A DNA stretch of 13,041 nucleotides, taken from positions 1 through 13,041 of the forward strand of contig CAYJEQ010000076.1 in NCBI GenBank assembly GCA_964369235.1, read 5' to 3'. The notes beneath the pieces are model-generated. The model was not told the DNA's origin. It ran no database searches and saw only the letters and a program-made list of their open reading frames with translations. Position 1 is the stretch's first letter; every line of letters begins with the position of its first letter. The position numbers were made by a program, and so were the translations under genes. This document shows, piece by piece, positions 6,505 to 12,528 of this stretch. This DNA is from CAYJEQ01 sp964369235 (lineage in GTDB: Bacteria; Bacillota; Clostridia; Oscillospirales; Ruminococcaceae).

Positions 6505-7428
6505 ATGCCTATTAATATACCAAATGATCTACCAGCAGCAAAAACACTACAAGAGGAGAATATCTTTGTAATGTTTGAAAGTCGTGCCCAGCATCAGGAC
6601 ATACGACCACTTAATATATGTATATTAAATCTTATGCCTACTAAGGTAGAAACCGAAACCCAGCTCCTTAGACTGCTAGGTAACTCACCACTACAGGTAA
6701 CTATTGATTTAATGCATATGTCCAGCCATAAATCAAAAAACACCTCAGAAGAACATCTGCTAAAATTCTATAAAACCTTTAATGATGTAAAGGATAAGCA
6801 CTATGATGGACTTATTATTACAGGTGCCCCAGTGGAAACTATGGAGTTTACAGAGGTAAACTACTGGCAGGAGCTGTGCGAGATTATGGAGTGGAGCAAA
6901 CGCAATGTATATTCTACCTTCCATATATGTTGGGGGGCACAGGCTGGCCTTTACTACCACTATGGCATAGATAAACAGCCACTGTCTGAGAAGATGTTTG
7001 GGGTGTTTAAACATGACCGACTTAACTTTAAACATCCTCTGCTACGAGGGTTTGACGATGTATTTTTAGCTCCTCACTCTCGTCACACCGACATTAAGGT
7101 AGAGGACATAGTAAAAACTGAGGGACTTGAGCTACTATCCACCTCTCCAGAGGCTGGGGTGTATATAGTGTCTAGCACCAATGGTAGACAGTTCTTTGTA
7201 ACTGGTCATTCAGAATATGAGCTGGGCACACTGGCTAGGGAGTATTTTAGAGATGTAGACAAGGGCATGGATGTTAAGGTGCCTTGTAACTACTTTATAG
7301 ATAATAACCCAGAAAACCCACCATACCACAGCTGGAGATCCCACGCTAATCTAATATTCTCCAACTGGCTAAACTACTTTGTATATCAGGATACACCATT
7401 TAATGTAGATGATATTATGCCATTATAA
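6505..7428 (+). CDS. metA: homoserine O-acetyltransferase of the MetA family
   Basis: Cytoplasmic enzyme of 307 residues, the usual MetA length, that acylates the hydroxyl of L-homoserine in the first committed step of methionine synthesis. The catalytic set is intact: nucleophile Cys142 in 'HICWGAQA', His235 and Glu237 in 'GHSEY'. Residue 111 is Glu ('GAPVE'), whereas E. coli MetA has Gly; in characterised MetA proteins Glu111 selects acetyl-CoA and Gly selects succinyl-CoA, so acetyl transfer is predicted despite the common name homoserine O-succinyltransferase. AAGGAAGGA lies upstream of the ATG. It has its own promoter and terminator; no other methionine genes lie in the window. Confidence 0.96.
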   Translation: MPINIPNDLPAAKTLQEENIFVMFESRAQHQDIRPLNICILNLMPTKVETETQLLRLLGNSPLQVTIDLMHMSSHKSKNTSEEHLLKFYKTFNDVKDKHYDGLIITGAPVETMEFTEVNYWQELCEIMEWSKRNVYSTFHICWGAQAGLYYHYGIDKQPLSEKMFGVFKHDRLNFKHPLLRGFDDVFLAPHSRHTDIKVEDIVKTEGLELLSTSPEAGVYIVSSTNGRQFFVTGHSEYELGTLAREYFRDVDKGMDVKVPCNYFIDNNPENPPYHSWRSHANLIFSNWLNYFVYQDTPFNVDDIMPL

Positions 7429-7487
7429 TAAAAGGTTATTTCCCAATAATTGATATAGCGCCTAATAAAATACAGCACTACAACACA

Positions 7488-7532
7488 AATCAGGCTGTGA
7501 CGAAATAGAATTACTTTCGTCACAGCCTGATT
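7488..7532. terminator. bidirectional terminator between metA and the minus-strand cluster
   Basis: Perfect 18-bp stem (7488-7505 with 7515-7532) and a 9-nt loop, placed between converging genes. AT-rich bases flank both sides. It serves metA on the plus strand and the HEPN gene on the minus strand. Confidence 0.88.
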
Positions 7533-7553
7533 ATATTATTTAAATCGGTGATA

Positions 7554-8021
7554 CTATGCCTTAAAATCTTCCTCAGTAGAGTCCTCTCCTAGCCATTCCC
7601 TTGCGTCTAACTCTCCATCAACCTGTTGACAGATAAAGATAAACATATCCTTTGCCATTTTAAAGGCACTGCGGACATATTCGTCGCTGTAGGTATAGGG
7701 TAGGTCTGTAGGGTAACGGGATTCTATATAACAACGGTTAAGATTAACGCTTTCGTCAATCCAATCCCCAAAGGAATCATCAAATCTTTTTGCCTGTTTA
7801 CACAGCCATGTAAGGTTGTGTCCATCGTGAAGCTTGTCGGTTTTAAGGATTAGATAGGCTTTTAGGGCTTTTTCCACTGCTTGCTGACAGTGAAAGGCTG
7901 CAATAGCAATACAGTAATCATTATTTAGTAGCATAGAGGCAGCAATCATATCTTCCCCGGCTTTTTCCAGCCACTCGTGATACAGTTTGCTATCGTTATT
8001 TTTAAACTTTTTCCTAGCCAT
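7554..8021 (-). CDS. HEPN-domain protein paired with an upstream nucleotidyltransferase
   Basis: All-helical protein of 155 residues. The HEPN pattern is clear: 'WLEKAGEDMIAASMLL' (17-32), 'AAFHCQQAVEKALKAYL' (41-57), and a helix with 'CYIESRYP' (97-104). In toxic HEPN RNases (HepT) an R-x4-6-H motif sits at this last site; here R102-Tyr-Pro is present but no histidine follows, so RNase activity is doubtful. An extra acidic tail (135-155) follows the domain. The ATG at 8021 overlaps the end of the nucleotidyltransferase gene by 8 nt, with GGGGTG about 9 nt upstream; a GTG at 8030 would add three residues. Tight overlap indicates coupled translation. The terminator at 7488-7532 ends the cluster. 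Confidence 0.88.
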   Translation of the reverse strand: MARKKFKNNDSKLYHEWLEKAGEDMIAASMLLNNDYCIAIAAFHCQQAVEKALKAYLILKTDKLHDGHNLTWLCKQAKRFDDSFGDWIDESVNLNRCYIESRYPTDLPYTYSDEYVRSAFKMAKDMFIFICQQVDGELDAREWLGEDSTEEDFKA

Positions 8022-8322
8022 GGAGAACACACCCCGTTTCCTTTATTTTTGCCACAAAGGAATCCTTATTCTGTATTAAATGTTCCCACTCATCTTTTGT
8101 ATAAACAATTACATCATAACATAGGGGGCTGTCGATATTTACATAGATATTATGCTCGGTTTTGGTTTTGTTATCGGTGGAACAAACCACACAGATTTTA
8201 AAGGAAGCCATCTCCCCTCGAGTATTTACCTTATAACTAAATAATATTACCTTCTGTGGATTTACTAGATTTACTATCTCCTGTGTAACCTCTCTAACAA
8301 CTGGATTATCTGCTATAGTCAT
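8014..8322 (-). CDS. minimal nucleotidyltransferase-like protein with degenerate active site
   Basis: Protein of 102 residues with the MNT fold layout: an N-terminal helix, 'QKVILFSYKVNTRGEMASFK', and a late strand 'CYDVIVYT'. Active MNTs have G-S at the start of the loop and a D-x-D pair about ten residues later. Here the G-S position reads Ser29-Tyr30 and the D-x-D position reads Phe-Lys-Ile (41-43). Only Gly36 and the third-carboxylate position (Asp70) remain, so nucleotidyl transfer looks lost. MntA antitoxins of this fold AMPylate their HEPN partner; this one could act only by binding. GGAG lies 6-7 nt before ATG 8322, preferred over TTG 8334. It starts 21 nt after the preceding gene. 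Confidence 0.8.
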   Translation of the reverse strand: MTIADNPVVREVTQEIVNLVNPQKVILFSYKVNTRGEMASFKICVVCSTDNKTKTEHNIYVNIDSPLCYDVIVYTKDEWEHLIQNKDSFVAKIKETGCVLHG

Positions 8323-8343
8323 AAATATCTCCAACCTTTCTTG

Positions 8344-8793
8344 TTAAAATAAATCTTCACTTATATAAGCTGATTTAAAACTATTAATATGTGTTATATC
8401 CTTGCTAATCACTATTAACCAGGAGCTGTCACAGGGGGCTATTTCTATAGTGGATAGTGGATGATAGAACCTGGGTGGGTTTTGGTAGTAGCCCTCATAT
8501 TCATCAGCATTTATTAGCTGATACTTTAAGGCTTCTTCCTTGGAGATACTTTTATCAAAACCTGAAAGTATCCCCCATATCCACTGGATATGTCTATTGC
8601 TCTGGGCGAAATCTGTTAGCTCCCCTCCAGTAAACCAAATAAAGTTCTGGGAAAAAACCCCGTCACTATTTAGCTGTGGATAGGAGATTAACCAGTTATA
8701 GTTAATTTGCTGATTATCTATTCCAGTGAATATATCATGGAGATAACTATAGCCTTTACTATCACCTTTTGAAATAGCACCAAACACACGCAC
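8344..8793 (-). CDS. uncharacterised protein, DUF2691-like
   Basis: Soluble protein of 147-149 residues with no signal or membrane segment. The start 'GYSYLHDIFTGID...YNWLI', the middle 'LTDFAQSNRHIQWIWGILSGF' and the late 'SSWLIVISKD' recall the plan of DUF2691 proteins of Bacillus, a family with no known function; I am not sure of the match. The middle is aromatic-rich (four Trp). Start is ambiguous: GTG 8793 lies 1 nt after AAGG, while GTG 8787 lies 7 nt after it and is the better-spaced start. It sits 31 nt after tcdA and 21 nt before the nucleotidyltransferase gene on the same strand, so it is probably in the same transcript. Position beside a toxin-antitoxin-like pair makes an immunity-like role imaginable but unsupported. 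Confidence 0.75.
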   Translation of the reverse strand: MRVFGAISKGDSKGYSYLHDIFTGIDNQQINYNWLISYPQLNSDGVFSQNFIWFTGGELTDFAQSNRHIQWIWGILSGFDKSISKEEALKYQLINADEYEGYYQNPPRFYHPLSTIEIAPCDSSWLIVISKDITHINSFKSAYISEDLF

Positions 8794-8824
8794 ACCTTCT
8801 ATCTATTATATTATATAATATTAT

Positions 8825-9538
8825 CTACTCAATACCCAGTAGAGAGCGGACTACATAACCAGCCATAATATGGCCAGCCACTGGAGGCACATAGGCAACA
8901 CTACAAGGGCTGTGTCTACCTGCTACTGAGCCTTCTACTATGGTCTTTGCTGGAAGTTCCGTGGAGAATACCACCTTGGATTTTTTAATGCCCATCTTCT
9001 TTATCTGCTGGCGCATTACCCTAGCCAGTGGACAGCCACAACCTACAGTATCACTAATATCACCTAGAGTAAGTAGCTCAGGACGAAGTCTATTCCCTGT
9101 GCCTAAACAGGTAATCAGAGGGATGTTTCTCTCATTACACTGCTCTATTAGGTGAAGTTTCGCTGTTACGGTGTCAATGGCATCTATTATAAAATCAGGC
9201 TTATAATCATAAACAAACTCACAATTATCAGGCAGATAAAACTGCTGTGCCATCTCTATATTACAGTGAGGGTTAATAGATAGCATTCGCTTTCTCATCT
9301 CCTCAACCTTATTATTACCTACATTATCATAAACTGCCACTAGCTGTCTATTAAGATTTGTTATATCTACAGTGTCATTATCCACTATTAGGATATTACC
9401 TACACCACTGCGCACCAGTGCTTCGGCACAACTACTGCCTACTCCACCTACTCCCAGTAGTACAACTCTGCTGTTTTCTAGTTTCTTTAACCCTTCCTCC
9501 TTATATACAGGTAGGGTTCTTTTTAGCCATTCTTTCAT
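8825..9538 (-). CDS. tcdA: tRNA threonylcarbamoyladenosine dehydratase (TcdA/CsdL, ThiF family)
   Basis: Cytoplasmic E1-like enzyme of 237 residues that uses ATP to cyclise t6A to ct6A at position 37 of ANN-decoding tRNAs. The Rossmann nucleotide site is 'GVGGVGSS' (29-36), followed by acidic Asp53 in 'IVDNDTVDITNLNRQ' with Arg64, and the 'DAIDTV' segment (119-124). The TcdA-specific 'CGCPLARVMR' (167-176) and C-terminal 'GSVAGRHSPCSVAYVPPVAG' (203-222) separate it from ThiF and MoeB. Start: AGAAAGG lies about 10 nt before ATG 9538. It heads the minus-strand cluster. In B. subtilis the orthologue yrvM also lies near a 6S RNA gene, which matches the order here. Confidence 0.95.
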   Translation of the reverse strand: MKEWLKRTLPVYKEEGLKKLENSRVVLLGVGGVGSSCAEALVRSGVGNILIVDNDTVDITNLNRQLVAVYDNVGNNKVEEMRKRMLSINPHCNIEMAQQFYLPDNCEFVYDYKPDFIIDAIDTVTAKLHLIEQCNERNIPLITCLGTGNRLRPELLTLGDISDTVGCGCPLARVMRQQIKKMGIKKSKVVFSTELPAKTIVEGSVAGRHSPCSVAYVPPVAGHIMAGYVVRSLLGIE

Positions 9539-9594
9539 AGGTATTCTGCCTTTCTGTTATCTGCTTAGTCTTTGCTTTTATAGGATTATTTATT

Positions 9595-9745
9595 AGTGAA
9601 TAGTTAATACACCCAATTCCATTGGCTGGGTAATAGTGAATAATGTAGGAGTGGCTTCGCCACATTTATAAATATATTTTGCCTTAGCAAAACATCATAA
9701 CTTTTCATTCTTCACTTTTCATTTTTCACTTATTAACTATTACCT
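9595..9745. mobile_element. MITE-like palindromic intergenic repeat
   Basis: About 150 bp with inverted ends AATAGTTAATA (9599-9609) and TATTAACTATT (9731-9741). Inside are a perfect GTGGC-TTC-GCCAC hairpin (9651-9663), a TTTTGC-CTTA-GCAAAA hairpin (9677-9692), and two tandem 14-nt units differing at one base (9702-9715, 9716-9729). No protein is encoded. Such small palindromic repeats are common between genes in low-GC Clostridia. Mobility is inferred; only one full copy lies here. Confidence 0.5.
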
Positions 9746-9760
9746 TAATATTTAGGTCTA

Positions 9761-9778
9761 TCCCCTTGCTGTAGGGGA
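9761..9778. repeat. small hairpin between the MITE-like repeat and the 6S terminator
   Basis: TCCCC (9761-9765) pairs with GGGGA (9774-9778) around an 8-nt loop, with no U-run on either strand. Its role is unknown. Confidence 0.3.
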
Positions 9779-9803
9779 GATAACACCAAGTATTTTAATT
9801 AAT

Positions 9804-9833
9804 TAAAAAAATAGGGGCGTAAACGCCCCTATT
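9804..9833 (-). terminator. intrinsic terminator downstream of the 6S RNA
   Basis: Read on the minus strand, AATAGGGGCGT and ACGCCCCTATT form an 11-bp palindromic stem (9810-9833), followed by seven U residues (complement of 9805-9811). It lies about 60 nt after the 3' foot of the 6S core. A second small hairpin (CCGC-TTC-GCGG, 9840-9850) lies just before it. Confidence 0.85.
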
Positions 9834-9890
9834 CGGTCACCGCGAAGCGGCGCACTTTTGCTTTATTTACTTTTAAAATTTATAAGTAAG

Positions 9891-10085
9891 CCCCACTGTG
9901 CCGTTGTACCTCAAGTTGAAACCCGTCATAGACAGGGTGGGTATCATCCCGATGATTCATGCTCCCTTCTTCCAACTACAGTCAATAAAGCTGTAGTCGG
10001 GAGGTCTGCAATCCCCAGTGCGGAGGCTGATTCCCGTTTTCAAAAGTGTTGGATTAAAAAGAGAGGTCTGACAAACATAGCAGGG
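9891..10085 (-). ncRNA. ssrS: 6S RNA
   Basis: Regulator that binds sigma-A RNA polymerase by mimicking an open promoter. On the minus strand the 195-nt core folds into one long rod. The closing stem pairs 10076-10085 with 9891-9900, then ACCTC (10063-10067) with GAGGT (9908-9912). A large central bubble follows, with a small hairpin on its 3' side (9922-9927 with 9931/33-9937). The upper stem pairs 10028-10035 with 9939-9946 and 9999-10003 with 9962-9966, and the terminal hairpin is 9975-9981 with 9991-9997. This shape, the length and the nearby tcdA (as in B. subtilis) support 6S RNA. The exact ends are not fixed. Its 5' foot is 16 nt past the DUF1292 stop codon. Confidence 0.85.
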
Positions 10086-10101
10086 AAAGAAAAGTCAGAG
10101 A

Positions 10102-10425
10102 TTATTCTTCCTCGTCTGCATCTACAAAGTCATAATCGTCCTGTAGATTGTTCATGAAGATTTCTGCAATCTTGTCGAATTCAGCTTCGTCAGCAATTGC
10201 TTCTAGGAATTCTTCACCGTCTTTGTCTACTACCTGTAGTACAACTAACTCGCCATCATCATGTAGTAAATCTTCTGCGCCATCAAAAATTGGCACTAGC
10301 GCCATATATCTTTTGCCATCCTGTTCTAGTGTGTCAGCAACTTCAAACTCATGCTCGTTGCCGTCGTCATCTACAAGTGTTAGGATGTCTACGCCCATTT
10401 CTAGTTCTTCCATCGTAAATACCAT
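10102..10425 (-). CDS. DUF1292 family protein (YrzB-like)
   Basis: Small, very acidic cytoplasmic protein of 107 residues. 'ILTLVDDDGNEHEFEVADTLEQDGKRYMALVP' early and 'ELVVLQVVDKDGEEFLEAIADEAEFDKIAEIF' late are the DUF1292 pattern; the family has no established biochemical role and is often linked to ireB and ruvX in Firmicutes. Start: GGGGA lies 7 nt before ATG 10425, while ATG 10443 (six more residues) has no ribosome site. A strong promoter lies about 90 nt upstream. The stop codon is 16 nt from the 6S RNA core on the same strand, so the 6S promoter must lie within this gene's 3' end or the RNA must be processed from a joint transcript. Confidence 0.92.
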   Translation of the reverse strand: MVFTMEELEMGVDILTLVDDDGNEHEFEVADTLEQDGKRYMALVPIFDGAEDLLHDDGELVVLQVVDKDGEEFLEAIADEAEFDKIAEIFMNNLQDDYDFVDADEEE

Positions 10426-10513
10426 TCTTTCTTCCCCATACATAAGGGGGATAATCTATGTAATGTGATTATTACACTGTCTTTATGTAGCCTTAGTTGC
10501 TACCTTAGGACTA

Positions 10514-10542
10514 ATTTTACAATAATTATCCTAACAAGTCAA
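10514..10542 (-). promoter_or_regulatory. sigma-A promoter of the DUF1292 gene
   Basis: On the minus strand, TTGACT (10542-10537), 17-bp spacer, TAAAAT (10519-10514). The leader of about 80 nt contains two small hairpins (GTAGC with GCTAC; TGTAAT with ATTACA) without U-runs. Confidence 0.8.
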
Positions 10543-10751
10543 GACCTTATAAATAAAGTACACAAATCTTAGGATAAAATTCACAACTGAGCCCTGTAAT
10601 TATATTTTATTCTGCTAATTGACAATTATTCATCTTTCGGCTTATTTTTAGTAAATATAGTTCGCCCTAGACTTTTAGTATAAAACATCACTATATCTTT
10701 ACTGGAGTTTTAGTAGGTTTTTATTTAAACCCATAAATTTCGATTTGATTG

Positions 10752-10780
10752 TTGACAATGAGTTCTACAAGTGATATACT
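10752..10780 (+). promoter_or_regulatory. distal ACR3 promoter (module A)
   Basis: Consensus TTGACA at 10752-10757, 17-bp spacer, TATACT at 10775-10780. A mini-terminator begins 30 nt after the -10, so most transcripts may stop after about 45 nt. An ATCGA/TCGAT palindrome (10787-10791 and 10798-10802) lies between them. Confidence 0.8.
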
Positions 10781-10809
10781 AAACACATCGAATAAAATCG
10801 ATTTATCAA

Positions 10810-10831
10810 CAGCTAATAAGCTGATTTTTTT
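10810..10831 (+). terminator. mini-terminator of module A
   Basis: CAGCT (10810-10814), loop AATA, AGCTG (10819-10823), then A and seven T residues. The stem is short, so partial termination (attenuation) is more likely than a full stop. Confidence 0.55.
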
Positions 10832-10860
10832 CTAGTTATCACATCTATAAATTTTGATTT
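10812..10860 (+). repeat. 49-nt direct repeat, copy A
   Basis: Matches 11001-11049 at 40 of 49 positions with no gaps. It covers the terminator hairpin, the T7 run, TTATCACATCTA and the following AT-rich GATTT. Confidence 0.8.
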
Positions 10861-10948
10861 GATAAATATCCATAAACACCCTTTATAACTAGCAAACCTT
10901 TAAACCAGTAGGCGTTTTTAGCTAAAACCACAAATTTAGTTTTACCTA

Positions 10949-10977
10949 TTGACAATTAGCTACTATTTTGGTATACT
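10949..10977 (+). promoter_or_regulatory. proximal ACR3 promoter (module B)
   Basis: Consensus TTGACA at 10949-10954, 17-bp spacer, TATACT at 10972-10977, the same -35, spacing and -10 as module A 197 bp upstream. A mini-terminator begins 22 nt after the -10. Confidence 0.82.
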
Positions 10978-10998
10978 TTAGTCTGCCCAGTAACCCAC

Positions 10999-11020
10999 CG
11001 GCTAGTAAGCTGATTTTTTT
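10999..11020 (+). terminator. mini-terminator of module B
   Basis: CGGCT (10999-11003), loop AGTA, AGCTG (11008-11012), then A and seven T residues. Compared with module A one stem pair has changed to G-U, so pairing is kept despite sequence change. Confidence 0.55.
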
Positions 11021-11049
11021 AAGATTATCACATCTAAATTTTTCGATTT
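11001..11049 (+). repeat. 49-nt direct repeat, copy B
   Basis: Second copy of 10812-10860 (40 of 49 identical, no gaps). Its last part forms the left arm of the inverted repeat 11030-11097, which copy A lacks. Confidence 0.8.
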
Positions 11050-11097
11050 ATCCCTTAGGGATTTTTTAATAATAAACATATCGAAAAAAATAGATGT
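11030..11097 (+). promoter_or_regulatory. 18-bp inverted repeat enclosing a third mini-terminator
   Basis: Left arm 11030-11047 and right arm 11080-11097 pair at 16 of 18 positions (ACATCTA...TTTTCGAT with ATCGAAAA...TAGATGT). Between them ATCCC-TTA-GGGAT (11050-11062) leads into a run of six T residues ending at 11067, a minimal terminator. It ends about 30 nt before the ribosome site of the ACR3 gene. It may be an attenuator, or the arms may be a protein-binding site. Confidence 0.55.
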
Positions 11098-11143
11098 ATA
11101 AATATATCATTATACAAACCCAATGAAAGGCATGGTCATAATC

Positions 11144-12214
11144 ATGAAAACTAAAACAAACTCTGGAATTTCCTTCTTTGAGAGATACCTTACCCTATGG
11201 GTGGCGCTGTGTATGGTTGCAGGGGTATTAATAGGAAAATTCCTACCACAGATACCAGCAGCCCTAGCCACTATGGAATACGCTAATGTTTCCATTCCAA
11301 TAGCTATACTAATATGGCTGATGATCTACCCAATGATGTTAAAGGTTGACTTTAATAGCATTAAAGATGTAGGTAAAAACCCTAAAGGACTTTTTGTAAC
11401 ATGGATAATAAACTGGCTGATAAAGCCCTTTACCATGTTTGGTATTGCTTGGTTATTCTTCTTTGTAATATTTAAAAACATTATACCTACCGACCTGGCA
11501 ACCCAGTATCTATCTGGTGCAGTGCTACTAGGTGCAGCACCTTGTACAGCTATGGTTTTTGTATGGAGCCACCTGACAAAAGGTAACGCTGCCTACACTG
11601 TAGTACAGGTTGCAACTAATGACTTAATTATACTAATTGCCTTTACTCCAATAGTAGGACTACTTCTTGGCATGGTAGGGGTAACTATTCCTTGGGATAC
11701 ATTAATTTTATCAGTAGTGCTATTTGTTCTTATTCCACTAATCGGTGGTATCACCACCAGAAACCATGTGGTTAAAACTAAAGGTACCGACTATCTAAAC
11801 AATGTATTCATCCCTAAATTCTCCAACCTTACTATTGGTGGACTACTACTAACTCTTGTAATTATCTTCTCCTCACAGGGTGATGTAATCCTAGAAAACC
11901 CACTTCACATTGCACTGATATCACTACCACTTATTATCCAAACAGTGCTTATCTTTGCCCTAGCTTACCTTGCTTGTAAAGCTCTAAAACTACCCCATGA
12001 CATTGCTGCTCCAGCAGGTATGATCGGTGCATCTAACTTCTTTGAGCTATCTGTAGCAGTGGCAATATCACTTTTCGGTACTGACAGCCCAGTGGCACTA
12101 GCTACTATAGTAGGTGTGCTGGTAGAGGTACCAGTAATGCTAATCCTAGTTAAATTCGCCAACAAAACTAAAGGCTGGTTTAACACAACCACAACTCTAG
12201 AAAAAGCCGCATAA
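11144..12214 (+). CDS. acr3: ACR3-family arsenite efflux permease
   Basis: Membrane transporter of about 356 residues with around ten hydrophobic segments, exporting As(III) (and possibly Sb(III)) by proton exchange. The two residues needed in characterised ACR3 proteins are present: Cys134 in 'GAAPCTAMVFVWS' and Glu302 in 'GASNFFELSVAVA'. 'FIPKFSNLTIGGLLLTLVIIFSSQG' and the C-terminal 'GVLVEVPVMLILVKFANKTKGWF' are also typical; length is normal for the family. Start: three in-frame ATGs (11123, 11132, 11144); the only ribosome site, GAAAGG ending at 11130, fits 11144 best, though with a long 13-nt spacing. No arsR, arsC or arsA lies in the window. A 71-residue cysteine-containing protein follows after 58 nt. 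The long upstream leader suggests unusual regulation. Confidence 0.94.
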   Translation: MKTKTNSGISFFERYLTLWVALCMVAGVLIGKFLPQIPAALATMEYANVSIPIAILIWLMIYPMMLKVDFNSIKDVGKNPKGLFVTWIINWLIKPFTMFGIAWLFFFVIFKNIIPTDLATQYLSGAVLLGAAPCTAMVFVWSHLTKGNAAYTVVQVATNDLIILIAFTPIVGLLLGMVGVTIPWDTLILSVVLFVLIPLIGGITTRNHVVKTKGTDYLNNVFIPKFSNLTIGGLLLTLVIIFSSQGDVILENPLHIALISLPLIIQTVLIFALAYLACKALKLPHDIAAPAGMIGASNFFELSVAVAISLFGTDSPVALATIVGVLVEVPVMLILVKFANKTKGWFNTTTTLEKAA

Positions 12215-12272
12215 GGTATCTATAGTACCTTTAAATAAAAGAATTACAACCCATATAAGAGAGGAAATTATT

Positions 12273-12488
12273 ATGAGTACATTAACAATGGAAATGAGAA
12301 ACCTATGTTGTCCAGATAGAGAAGTTTGCGATGAGGGCACAGCTCCAGCAGGCGCTAATCTATATAACATCCCAGCTAACAGAGAGCTATCTAAGATTAA
12401 ATCTGCTGATAGCCAGAACTTCTACAAAACATCTGCACCAGCACACCAAAGCAACTACCCACAGAATTTCTACACAGCTTCTAAGTAA
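12273..12488 (+). CDS. 71-residue protein with ArsD-like CC-x5-C motif
   Basis: Small soluble protein, probably largely disordered (rich in Asn, Ser, Ala, Pro). 'LCCPDREVC' gives Cys12, Cys13 and Cys19, its only cysteines. The arsenite metallochaperone ArsD of plasmid R773 binds As(III) through Cys12, Cys13 and Cys18 in a similar N-terminal context ('AMCCSTGVC'), but ArsD is about 120 residues with a thioredoxin-like fold, not visible here. The C-terminal half carries a twofold 'QNFYxxS' repeat (48-54, 64-70). AGAGAGG lies 8 nt before the ATG, and it follows the ACR3 gene by 58 nt without a terminator, so co-transcription is likely. A role in handing arsenite to ACR3 or sensing it is inferred from motif and position only. 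I do not recognise a named family. Confidence 0.78.
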   Translation: MSTLTMEMRNLCCPDREVCDEGTAPAGANLYNIPANRELSKIKSADSQNFYKTSAPAHQSNYPQNFYTASK

Positions 12489-12528
12489 GCTAGTAAACTA
12501 TCTGTAGAGAAGCTAAAACATTAAGCCT

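Noticed and set aside
9702..9729. CRISPR-like repeat
   Set aside because: Only two adjacent 14-nt units without spacers; part of the palindromic intergenic repeat.
9858..10157. 99-residue plus-strand ORF
   Set aside because: It runs antisense through the 6S RNA and into the end of the DUF1292 gene, has no ribosome site, and its composition is not protein-like.
10148..10468. Serine-rich plus-strand ORFs opposite the DUF1292 gene
   Set aside because: They are antisense shadows of its acidic codons; the minus-strand protein matches a known family and has a promoter.
10619..10647. Third promoter module (TTGACA at 10619) before ACR3
   Set aside because: The -35 is perfect but the -10 position reads TTATTT, and no mini-terminator or 49-nt repeat follows.
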